A stretch of DNA of 64,000 nt from contig NW_027043822.1 of the NCBI RefSeq assembly GCF_037102585.1, positions 955,001 through 1,019,000 of the forward strand, given 5' to 3'. This DNA comes from Saccharomycopsis crataegensis (taxonomy: Eukaryota > Ascomycota > Saccharomycetes > Ascoideales > Saccharomycopsidaceae). A model generated the notes under the pieces. The model worked only from the letters and a program-made list of their open reading frames with translations. It searched no databases and was not told the DNA's origin. This document shows, piece by piece, positions 41,215 through 50,548 of this stretch (position 1 is its first letter; every line of letters starts with the position of its first letter). The position numbers were made by a program, and so were the translations under genes.

Positions 41215-42543
41215 ATGGACTTGAAAGCCAAGCTACTAACTGATGGGTATGTTGATGGCCTAGGTAATAGATTCTATGCTGAACCCAGTGAAATGACTTT
41301 AGAGTCTGAAATAGCACCAGTTGAAGCTTGCTTTAGTTACACTGACTATAAGCATTTTGAAAAACCAGGTATCATGGATATCATGGAAATTGATCCTATT
41401 TTTGAAGAAGAAGAAAATGCCGAGATGGAAATTGAAATGAAAGAACGAAGATATAGAGGTTCGTACCGGTATTATAATCAAGCTGTCAAACAAAGATTTT
41501 GGCACTTGGTCATGGAAGAAGGTGTATCAGCTTACAAGGCTGCAAAATTAGAAGATATACCTTTGCAAACTGCTTACACATGGAAAAGAAAGTGGAACAA
41601 AATACTTGTCAATGAATTAAATGGCATCTCGAAGCCAATAAAGAAAAGAGGTCGTAAACCCCTTCTCACTGATGAACATAAGGAATTCCTTCAAAAATTG
41701 ATAAAGGAAGATGCTACAGTGACTCTCGATTTTATGTTGGAGAGACTCAAGAAAGCCTTCACAAATTTAAGAGCCAAGGCTACAACAATCTATAACTTTG
41801 TAACCAAGGTCTGTAAGCTAAGTCTCAAACGTATTTCTAAATGGGCTTTGAGAAGAAGTCTGGAGGAATTGAAGAAACAGAGACTCGAGTGGGCAGAGAA
41901 GTATAAAGACAAGCTCGACTTTAGTCAAAACTGTATTTTCATCGACGAAGCAGGTTTCAATATCAGTATGCGGCGTGAGTATGGATGGTCTGCTGTGGGT
42001 GAAAAAGCAGTTCTTACTGTTCCCGTAACCAGAGGGCTTAATATTTCGTTCATTGGGGCAATTTCTGTCAAAGGTTGTATTGAATTAAAGGTCAGAACTC
42101 CAATGGCTACATCCAATAAGAAGAGAAAACTTGATTCAGAAACGACCATTGACAAAGTGAGTAAAGGTACTACAGCTAATCACTTCTACAGTTTTGTAAA
42201 GTCAGTGATCCAGCAAATAGAAAATAACGAGGAGCTCAAAGGTATGAAATATTTGATCCTTGATAATGCTGCCATTCATAAACGACGTGATCTTCAGTTA
42301 CTAGTGGCACTGAGTGGCTTGGAACTTGTGTTTTTACCTCCTTATTCTCCAGGGTTGAATGCTATAGAAGAATTCTGGTCAGTATGTAAGAGTAAAGTCA
42401 AAAGATCAAACTTGAGCAAGAAGGAGCAATTAACTCCAAGGGTGAAAGAAGCCACAGAAAATATTTCCCTTGATAGTTACAAGGGATTCTGCAGACATGC
42501 TTCTAGACATATTGATCTCTGTTTACAACAGCAGCTCTTTTGA
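41215..42543 (+). CDS. Tc1/mariner-type transposase (DD34E)
   Basis: A 442-residue transposase, ATG at 41215. An acidic N-terminal leader (about 1-75) precedes a helix-turn-helix-like region (about 88-128, SAYKAAKLEDIPLQTAYTWK) and an AT-hook-like KKRGRKPLL (143-151). A second helical domain lies at 152-205. The RNase H-like core carries FIDEAGF (Asp244), LILDNAAIH (Asp350) and YSPGLNAIEEFW (Glu385); exactly 34 residues lie between Asp350 and Glu385, a DD34E arrangement. NKKRK at 301-305 could be a nuclear localisation signal. The enzyme would bind the TIR motif array and move the element by cut-and-paste into TA. No frameshift or stop is seen, so it is potentially active and could act on the deleted copy. 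Confidence 0.95.
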   Translation: MDLKAKLLTDGYVDGLGNRFYAEPSEMTLESEIAPVEACFSYTDYKHFEKPGIMDIMEIDPIFEEEENAEMEIEMKERRYRGSYRYYNQAVKQRFWHLVMEEGVSAYKAAKLEDIPLQTAYTWKRKWNKILVNELNGISKPIKKRGRKPLLTDEHKEFLQKLIKEDATVTLDFMLERLKKAFTNLRAKATTIYNFVTKVCKLSLKRISKWALRRSLEELKKQRLEWAEKYKDKLDFSQNCIFIDEAGFNISMRREYGWSAVGEKAVLTVPVTRGLNISFIGAISVKGCIELKVRTPMATSNKKRKLDSETTIDKVSKGTTANHFYSFVKSVIQQIENNEELKGMKYLILDNAAIHKRRDLQLLVALSGLELVFLPPYSPGLNAIEEFWSVCKSKVKRSNLSKKEQLTPRVKEATENISLDSYKGFCRHASRHIDLCLQQQLF

Positions 42544-42841
42544 AAACAAATACCAAAGATGAAGAAAAAAAATTAGAAAACAAAATACAGAAAACAAACC
42601 AAAAAAAAAAGTAAAAACTATAAAAAAAATTACATAAAGACGCAACAAAGCTCCAAAACAAATTAATGAAAATTTAAAATTTTAAGGAAGGACGAAACCA
42701 CACCAAAATTTGGTTATGAGCCTTTGAAATGGTAAATGAGTATTGCAAAGGGGCTTTATTGGGTGTGCGGGTCCCCTGTAACATGTTTAATAATATCAAA
42801 GATAAAATATTAATGAAAGCATAAGAATTTTATGCATTTAG

Positions 42842-43024
42842 TATGAATTTTGTATTCTGTTGGTATGAATAATTAAAGTGCAATAGTATGAACTATTTTT
42901 CTTAGATGGTCTGAATAAATCCCGCTGCGGTGGTACGAAAAATACCGGGGGTCGGTATGAATTATTTTTTGCCACTGGTATGAACATTTCCGGTGGTTGG
43001 TACGAATAAAAAATGAAAACACTG
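42842..43024 (-). repeat. Right TIR of the intact transposon
   Basis: Reverse complement of the left TIR with only a few substitutions (for example a T/C change near the inner side and CAGAATAC against CAGTATAT), ending GAAAACACTG before TA. It carries the same phased motif array. Confidence 0.92.
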
Positions 43025-43026
43025 TA

Positions 43027-46000
43027 GAAATGAACAAGAGACACGTGTATGGGACAAATTATCACTGCTTCTTTTGGTTACGATGCTTCGCTGCTCCCAG
43101 CAGTCAAATATACCTCAAAGGTATCCGCTTTCATACAAAGCCCTATTCATAAGCCGCTGAGCTAGGAAGCATCAATTCTAGGAAAAGTGGCTATGCAGAC
43201 TTGAAATTTATATATGTACTGTAGCACGATGATACCAGTTAGCTGCGTTTTCGCGAAGCCATTGATATTAGAATTCCATAGAAAACCGCAAGTTGATAAA
43301 ATCGGGTACTTGTTGAGTCAGTTGCCCATCCAATTTTTTGCTGAGTGCTTTTGTAGCCAAAGTACTTTTTAATCACCTTTAAAAATATGCAATTGGGCTT
43401 AAAATGGGGTTGTTGTTATTAGAGATTTTGGTGGGGTAATGAGATAAAGTTTGCAGCAACTTATTCAAATTTCTAAAAGGTCAGAGCTTATGACGATTCA
43501 TTAAGTGGTGAATATCAGCGAAAATTATGCGTAATATGATTCATCATTATTGTAGTGGTCACACCTCTAAGTCATGTCTTGATCTATGATTTTTCCTTCA
43601 ATGTTGTTGAGGAAGTAATGGTGGGGCGGAGAGAAAAAAAAAAACCAACAGCATTTGATTCATTGGCAATCACGTATCAGCCGAATTGTATTTTTGATCA
43701 CCGATTATATTACAAAACTCAGGAAAATCAATCTAACTCACCAGTACAGTGCAGAATTAAGTGAAGCATAGCATCAATGACATCTGTTCTAACATGTTGG
43801 TGTGTAAGATGGGTATCTTCCAATTGATAGAGTATTATGTTTTGCTTTTTTTTCTTATATATGACAGCCATCATGATCCAGAGCTCAAAGATAACTAACT
43901 GGCCTGAGAAACCCGAAGAAGGCAACATGGCAAACAACTAATGGATCATTGTTTTTCAAATTCTTTGTATAACTAATTGAAGTACGCTAATTCCTAACGG
44001 CGAAAACTGTGTCAGTCGGTGTAATAGATATTTATATTGGCCAGTAATTCCATCTTCTGTTTCTTTTTATCGCAGGCTTTGGGTCACCCTGCCCCAACTG
44101 GATGGAGAAGAAAGTTATTTTTAGTGCTTATCGGCCACAATATTGTGTGTTGCATTTATTTAAGCCTTTGCTATATAATGTAATTTAGTAGGAATCGGAA
44201 TATATCTGTGTCTACTGTTGGAGAAAAATTTTCCGTATCTTCATGTTTAATATTTCTCATAGCAATCGCTCTTGCTAATGCAGCTTTATGATTATTCATT
44301 ATATAACTACTATACATATATCGTAATATCTTCCATCTTCGTGTAGTTAATCAAAGATATACCTTTTATAAATAGTTGATTTTAATTACCCTTTGAAAAC
44401 TCGCTGGTCTACGCTTTGTGTTCCAACGATGTTTTTGTGGAAAGAGTGGCCCAGTGATTTGATAATTTCCTCATTTTAGAATGAAACTTGGTGGGATCTT
44501 TTCTTGAAGCTTACCTTTGAAGATGAAGAATGCACAATGGTTAATTCATGTAGAAAATGAGCTACATAGTTGTATTAACAAGATTTTTTATTTCAAATAA
44601 TGGTGACACTATAAATCAGCCGCATCGCAAAGACAATCAGGTGTGTCTGCTGCTACCATTCATTCTGTTCACAATATATTTTTTATATTGTATTCTTAGA
44701 TGACCTATGCCATCACAACCCAGGAAATATACAAATGCACCTATTGAATAGCATTACTGGTTAGTATTACACAATAATTAGTGAGACGAATTAATGGTAT
44801 CATTATCTTCAAGTTAGGCTCTAATTGGCCCCCTTATGGTGTGTCTTTCTTGTAATAAGTATGTTATACGTTTTTTGCACTTATCGTCACAAATTATACA
44901 CTCTACCTTTGAAAACCTCTAAAGACAGAAAAACAAAAAGTAAGAATCATCTGCACACAAATATCTTCACCAATTTCCAAAACAAAAACCAAGTAGAAGC
45001 ACAATATCGTCATTAATAATTCCGTGGATAGGATCAATGTTTTGGCGTCAATATCATTCCATGTGCCTCGTACCTGCTGTATCAACCACAGTACCGTTCC
45101 AGTCTGACTTTGTCTTAATTATAAAGAGCACTCCAGTTTGACCAAACATCATGGCCATGAATACGGTCGTATTCTTTCATAGCCTCTTTAATGGGGATAT
45201 GGTTCGTACTAAGATTCCTCTACTCAACATCTCTTGTGTTGTGATAAATAACATTGCCTTCCACAATATGTATTGATATTTCGAGGTTTCCGCTGGGTAT
45301 TTTCGGCTCCTTACAATCTATAAAGTGACAAATGTAAATAAATAAGTCATCGATGTAGTCGGCAAAGTAAACGGAGACTCACTAATTGTTATCTGGATGA
45401 TCTTTCCAAAGCACCGTTGCGGCCCCCCTCCGAATAATCCCGAGTGTGTCATCTGCCAAATGGGAAAGGTTCTCACCCAGTTGTGGTAAATGCTTGCCCC
45501 CCGTACGTTTTTTTTTTTTTTAGCCGGCTCCAAGTGTTTGGAACCGGCAAAATTACGAATTCTGCACCAAAACCATCACCGTAGACGTCACTCTTCGTAT
45601 GGTGTGGCTTTGGCTTTGGCATGGTTTCCGAGAATCGGACGTTACCCACTATACCCGATCAATGATGATAACGATACTATTTAAAACCAGGGTAACCTCT
45701 GAAAACGTTTTGACCCGATGTGATGATCATTAGCTACGGAGATAGGGATTTTGTGGGAAAGGGGATGAAAAACTAGTATATTATATGTGAGCGTGATATA
45801 TATAAGATGTATGATATAAAACATATGTATTCCATATATAATCAGATAGAATATAGAAAATACAGGAGATAACATATCATGGATATAAGGGACATAAGTG
45901 CTATGCCCCCATCGGTGTTATTTCCGTGCTGACAAACAGTATGCCCGCGTATGTCCGTCGTATTCCTTTTTTTGGTGCGAGGCTGAATTGATTAATATTT

Positions 46001-46148
46001 ATATTTTTATATATATATATATATATATAAATTCATCTACGCATTGGGAGGGCGCTTTTTGAAATTTTGCAAATGTGACAATTTGCATTTGGCAACTCAA
46101 TTTATATTTAATACCTAAAGTTATATTGGATAATTGATAATTCTAATT
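43027..46148. other. Large gene-poor region upstream of the Zn2Cys6 regulator
   Basis: About 3.1 kb. Short frames exist (43555-43764, 44825-45016, 45490-45684) but none shows conserved or domain-like sequence, and I see no tRNA or repeat family in it. Towards the right it has GC-richer patches (45420-45460, 45500-45620) with CGG/CCG triplets, a strong hairpin at 45523-45548 and a TA run at 46009-46029 about 120 bp before the regulator ATG. It may be a long regulated promoter. Confidence 0.45.
45523..45548. promoter_or_regulatory. GC-rich inverted repeat with CCGG ends
   Basis: An 11-bp inverted repeat with one mismatch around a 4-bp centre: GCCGGCTCCAA, GTGT, TTGGAACCGGC. The arms carry CGG and CCG half-sites in inverted orientation, as in Zn2Cys6 factor binding sites, about 600 bp upstream of a Zn2Cys6 gene. 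It could equally be a hairpin or terminator-like structure. Confidence 0.4.
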
Positions 46149-46934
46149 ATGTCCGACCAACAAAAGAAGCCTAGAATCAGAACCCCAAAGGCCTGCAACC
46201 ACTGTCGTCAACGCAAAGTCAAATGTGATGGTAACTTACTACAATGTTCCAATTGCATCCGGTACCAGATCCCATGTCAATACAGCCCTGACACCCCAGG
46301 GACTCGGGAGATCAAAAAACCTAGAAAAAAGAGAGCTTACAAGTCCAAGCACTCCTGTGACAACAGGATGGCACCAAAGAAACTAGAGGCAAACCAACCC
46401 TCATTGGATATTGAGGCCCGTTTATTGAAGCTCGAACAAAATGTGGCAAAACTATATAAGAAACTTGACGAGTTTATTGAATCAAGTACAAAAAAGCCTA
46501 GAGGATATAGTGTTTCTCCTACTTCCTCGAACTCATCAATATCAATGGACCATTCGCCCACCAAGGTACCATTTACCAGAGAAGAGTCGATACTGATGGA
46601 CAAGATGTTTGAGAATGATAGTAATGAAGCATTGTTGCCTTCTCCTCCAAGTTCAGTTTCTGCAAACTATGAAAATTACAACGATGATAACTACGGTAAC
46701 AAAATGTCAATACATATGGGGTCCAATAAAGAGACTTTCGATTCACTACATTCAACTCTCCAAAATAACAACATACCGGAGTTTTCCAAGTCATTTGCTA
46801 GTCAATTACAACAACTGATGCTCCAACAGCAACAATTGACCGGCGATCTCACACGGTTACTAAATGGTGATGACCCAAGTCTTAATTTTACAATGATGGA
46901 CGATGATGAAACTTACATTACCCCAGGGTTTTGA
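46149..46934 (+). CDS. Compact Zn2Cys6 transcription factor
   Basis: A 261-residue protein from the ATG at 46149. The zinc cluster is complete: KACNHCRQRKVKCDGN, then LLQCSNCIRYQIPCQY, six cysteines with C-x2-C-x6-C spacing in the first half, residues about 15-45. A basic linker (KKPRKKRAYKSK) and a heptad-like segment (IEARLLKLEQNVAKLYKKLDEF, about 87-108) suggest dimerisation. The remaining Ser/Asn/Gln-rich part ends in an acidic hydrophobic tail (MMDDDETYITPGF) that could activate transcription. The usual large fungal-specific middle domain is absent, so it is one of the small members. The target genes are unknown; a CCGG inverted repeat upstream and a CGG-rich patch downstream are possible autoregulatory sites. 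Confidence 0.88.
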   Translation: MSDQQKKPRIRTPKACNHCRQRKVKCDGNLLQCSNCIRYQIPCQYSPDTPGTREIKKPRKKRAYKSKHSCDNRMAPKKLEANQPSLDIEARLLKLEQNVAKLYKKLDEFIESSTKKPRGYSVSPTSSNSSISMDHSPTKVPFTREESILMDKMFENDSNEALLPSPPSSVSANYENYNDDNYGNKMSIHMGSNKETFDSLHSTLQNNNIPEFSKSFASQLQQLMLQQQQLTGDLTRLLNGDDPSLNFTMMDDDETYITPGF

Positions 46935-48435
46935 ATATAAATAAATAAATTGATGTGTATATTTTGATAAGAGACTGGTGCTCTTATTCTTTTTTTCTAG
47001 TGGCGTTTTTAATTTGCGTGTATATAATAAACATGAATGGTTGGCTTCGGGGTTTATGAGAAAATTTTCATTTTCGGCCGTTATACGCGGCGGCACTAGG
47101 CGGCAATAGGCGGGGAACGAACCAGAAATCTCCGAAAGGTTACCGGTAAGTCCGGAGGGTGTCCGAAGAAAAGCTCATCGCCACCACATTTCTTCTGTTT
47201 GCGGAAAACTCTTCCAAGAAAGGCACTAGGAGTTGGAATTGATGTATACCCCTAAATATCGAGGAATTTCATTCTGCTTTCTTTAGATTTTTCCTTCACA
47301 TGATGTTTGGATAAATTTTAGGATCCATCATTGACTTACTAATACAATTAGCCTTGATAAGCACAAGGGTCTTGTGGTAAATATCCTTGATGGAGTCGAC
47401 CACTTATAATATATTAAATTGTTAGTATTCGCAACTGTAGACCTTCGTATATTTAAATTATACACAAGAAAATAGTCTGCCAAACACTTAGTCATACATT
47501 ACAGTCGACAAATAATTAAGAGCTTAAAAACAGAGTTTCGCTTGATGGCCCAAAAGGAGTGAATATTTCGTCAGGTGGTAATTTTAAGGAAACCATTTAA
47601 TCGTTACACAACACGTCGCATCAAAAATCAATACTTCTAAAACATATAAATAATAGTGGCAACTAGGTCCATCATCAACTCACACATCATGATATCCTGG
47701 ACAGGACAAGCATTACCCCAATAAACATCAATTCTCCCCAATTGGGTATTTATCACTCTCAGTTGAGGTTAATGGGATTCATCATATATTTCCTTAAGAG
47801 TCCCTATGTGGACCCAAATTGAAGCAATGTTAAGGTTAGTATCACAGCATAAAGAGAAAATTGTTTATACAGTTACCACACCATCATTTCAAAATATTAT
47901 GTGTACAGATACCTGACCTGTCTGCTTATTGAAAAAGCACCACCACAAATAGAAGTAAGTTTTTTCCTTTTACAGCAGACCTGTCCAGATAATACTTTAG
48001 ATCGGGGTGAAAATGTCTTGAAACGAAACAAGGGATAATGTGGTAGAGCATGGGGAATTAGTGGAGAAATCTTATTATTCATTTTGAAGTTCAATAGCTT
48101 TATTAGTTCAAAATAAAAATCAATGATACTAAGTGACTTACATTCTTCAAATCTGGGAGATCCAAAAGCTTTTCATTCATTAATTATGAGGTATGAGGAG
48201 AAGAAAAAAGTATGTTGATGAAAAACGAAAGTGTCCAAAAAATCAGCCATTATAATGAGCGGAAAAGTAAATAGCAGTTTAAAGCGAAATAAGTGAAATG
48301 TATCGAGCGAGTGTGTCTAAGTAGAACTAAAAGGAAGGAATATTAAAAAAGGAAAAGAAAAAAAAAATGTCATAAAAATAAAGCGTAAAACCCATTTGTA
48401 TAATTCATGGATTCATCCAACTTCATTAATGTAAT
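46935..48435. other. Long convergent intergenic region with a CGG-rich patch
   Basis: 1.5 kb between the 3' ends of the Zn2Cys6 gene and the WSC gene, unusually long for a convergent pair here. Apart from the CGG/CCG patch near its left end it is A/T-rich with no coding frame I believe. It could contain a non-coding transcript, but I see no known RNA family. Confidence 0.45.
47084..47168. promoter_or_regulatory. CGG/CCG-rich patch with 10-bp periodic repeats
   Basis: GGCGGCACTA, GGCGGCAATA and GGCGGGGAAC follow one another as 10-bp units (about 47089-47118). Then come CTCCGAAAGG, TTACCGG, AGTCCGGAGG and GTCCGAAG. CGG/CCG triplets are half-sites for zinc-cluster regulators. The patch stands out as GC-rich inside A/T-rich DNA just after a Zn2Cys6 gene. 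Function unknown. Confidence 0.4.
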
Positions 48436-49917
48436 TTATGGATTCATTACTTGCAACTTCCTGGTGTAATCTTTATTATCTTCCAACGAAACAGTCGATT
48501 GATTGTGGAACACCACCATTGGGGCTTCAAGACGATTATCAGTACCAACATTCTCATCCTTATCAAAACTTGAATGGGTATAATGTTTGATCGGGGTAGG
48601 ATAATCGCCAAAAATATTCAAGTTATTATCACTATCGCCACTGGCCCCTGAGAACCTGTTCTTTGTCGGGCTATCTGGGGTCATTGATCCCACTAAGGTT
48701 GAAGGGGATGGGATCCCCATCATGAAAGAATCACGACGTTGGTTCTCTTGAAACTTGCGACGATGACGAGAAATCAATATCACAGCGAGCACCACCAAGA
48801 GCACAATGAATACCCCAACTGCCGTGAACACTCCCGCAACTTTACCCTTGTTATGAAAAAATGACAGAGTTGCCAGATGTTTTGATTGCCGTGCCATGTT
48901 AGTATCTGTGGTGTTTGTGGTGGTATTATTAATACTACTGGTAGTAGTATTGGCATTGATATTCTGGTTATTTGTAGAAGCTGTTCCAGTTGATGACGGT
49001 GAACTAGTAGTTGTCAGGCTGGCGACTTTCAGGCTGGTTGTGACTGGAGTGATGAGAATAGTGGAAGAATTGCTTAATGAATACTTGACAGGGGATATCA
49101 CGGTAGTGATAGTGCTGTTATTGATCTTTTCAATCGTAGAGTATCTTACTGAAGTAACAATATTAGAGATAGTATTTTTGTCCACCTTGGTAACTATCGT
49201 GGTGACTTGGGGTCCCATTGACACCACACTGGTGGTGGTGAGTTGGAAAATACTGGTTTGTGTCAAATATTGGGTATCCCCGGTAACAATTTCTGTGGAG
49301 ACAATTTCCGACACCAAAGTGGATGCTGGCTGGATAGAGATAACAGTGGCCAATGAGGTGGTTACGGATGGTGCTGTTGAAGATATGGAGATGGTTGTTG
49401 AGACAATTGTCGCGACACTGGTGGACACAACTGTTGAAATTCTTGGAGCAATTGTTGATGTGGAAGATGTAGAATAACTTGTAGAATGGCTTGAACTCGT
49501 AGAAGGATAACTTGTAGAAGCTTCAGAATGGCTGGAGCTGGTAGTAGTATAACTTGTAGAAGCTTCATTATCACCTGAGCTTGTGGAATAGCTCGATGAC
49601 TCTGTAGATGACACACTGCTGGCCAATCCCTCATCCAATACAATATACCCGAAAGTTCCTGATCCTCCACATATTTCATACCCATACCCTGGGCACTCGG
49701 TATCACAATCTCCTCCTGTTGTTGATGGTTGGGTATTACTACACCAACAGCTTTTCCCTTGGACAATAGCAAAAGCATATTCCCCACAATGCTCCAGACA
49801 ATACCCATGGGACATGAACTCATACGAAATCCTTGCCGTCCCGGTGTTTTGGGTCGAGCACCAATCTGCGACGATCCTCGCAGCCAACAGTAGCATCACC
49901 AATAGTAGTTGTAGCAT
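48436..49917 (-). CDS. WSC-domain cell-wall integrity sensor (Wsc family)
   Basis: A 493-residue type I membrane protein. Signal peptide residues 1-18, then an eight-cysteine WSC domain (about 19-97: DWCSTQNTG, YCLEHCGEY, SCWCSNTQ, CDTECPG and YEICGG). A long Ser/Thr-rich stalk follows with near-repeats of STSSSHSEASTSY, expected to be heavily O-mannosylated and to act as a nanospring. One transmembrane helix (about 358-380, VFTAVGVFIVLLVVLAVIL) is stopped by RHRRKF. A 113-residue cytosolic tail ends DNKDYTRKLQVMNP, similar to the tail motifs of Wsc proteins that bind Rom2. Wsc sensors signal wall stress through Rom2 and Rho1 to Pkc1. I cannot tell which S. cerevisiae paralog is closest (Wsc1-3). 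Confidence 0.9.
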   Translation of the reverse strand: MLQLLLVMLLLAARIVADWCSTQNTGTARISYEFMSHGYCLEHCGEYAFAIVQGKSCWCSNTQPSTTGGDCDTECPGYGYEICGGSGTFGYIVLDEGLASSVSSTESSSYSTSSGDNEASTSYTTTSSSHSEASTSYPSTSSSHSTSYSTSSTSTIAPRISTVVSTSVATIVSTTISISSTAPSVTTSLATVISIQPASTLVSEIVSTEIVTGDTQYLTQTSIFQLTTTSVVSMGPQVTTIVTKVDKNTISNIVTSVRYSTIEKINNSTITTVISPVKYSLSNSSTILITPVTTSLKVASLTTTSSPSSTGTASTNNQNINANTTTSSINNTTTNTTDTNMARQSKHLATLSFFHNKGKVAGVFTAVGVFIVLLVVLAVILISRHRRKFQENQRRDSFMMGIPSPSTLVGSMTPDSPTKNRFSGASGDSDNNLNIFGDYPTPIKHYTHSSFDKDENVGTDNRLEAPMVVFHNQSTVSLEDNKDYTRKLQVMNP

Positions 49918-50548
49918 GGTCTAATGAGAATGAACACTATGAGAGAATATAAGACAACATGGTGAAAAGAATCCTTTTCTTGAAAAAACAATAAATCCAA
50001 ATACAATATTTCGAAAGTTTCATTCCCTCGCCATTTTCCCTCTGGCCACACTAATTTTTGATTGCTCTTCTTTGCCAAATCGTCCCAGTGGAAGGAAAAA
50101 AAAAACAGCCCCAAAAAAATCCGACGTACACGGATGCGGAGCAACTTGTATATATTCTCAGAGGGGGGTGTATATATAATATATAGGGGGATTTCGGGTG
50201 TGTATATATGATATTTATAATATTAAATATATTGTGTGCAATAGGTAAGTTTTGTACTGCTTTGGGCTTCGTTATTGACAATATTTATTGCAGTAATAAA
50301 CATTGATATACAAAATGGAGTTGACAATGGACAATAATGGAGATTAATAAACAGCAATAAATAGGATAAATAGACGTCATTAAGAAGAATGAATGTCACA
50401 AATTATTACAATAATTTCAAAGAGATAATTGCGAGTAAAAATCACTTGCCCCCAAAAATTAGTTCATACTTACACCAAAAAAAAAACATCCTCATAAGCA
50501 TCATTTATTATAGTAGAAAAACTTTTTTAATACCCTAGATAGATATGA
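49918..50548. other. Intergenic region upstream of the WSC gene
   Basis: About 630 bp with the WSC promoter and ERV46 3' region. TATATA-rich segments lie at 50168-50215 with a G-rich strip between (near 50161-50190). No gene seen. Confidence 0.5.

Larger units (their letters stand above)
40736..43024 (+). mobile_element. Tc1/mariner-type DNA transposon, intact copy with 183-bp TIRs
   Basis: A 2289-bp element flanked by the TA target duplication (40734-40735 and 43025-43026). The outermost 22 bases of both ends (from CAGTGTTTTC) are perfect inverted repeats, and the full TIRs are 183 bp with only a few mismatches. It encodes one uninterrupted transposase. TA target, CAGTG tips and a DD34E catalytic triad place it in the IS630-Tc1-mariner superfamily. 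The near-identity of TIRs and open frame suggest recent activity. Confidence 0.95.

Noticed and set aside
48896-49477. 193-codon plus-strand frame opposite the WSC gene
   Set aside because: It is the Val/Thr-rich complement of the Ser/Thr stalk; no signal peptide or domain, and the minus strand encodes a complete WSC sensor.
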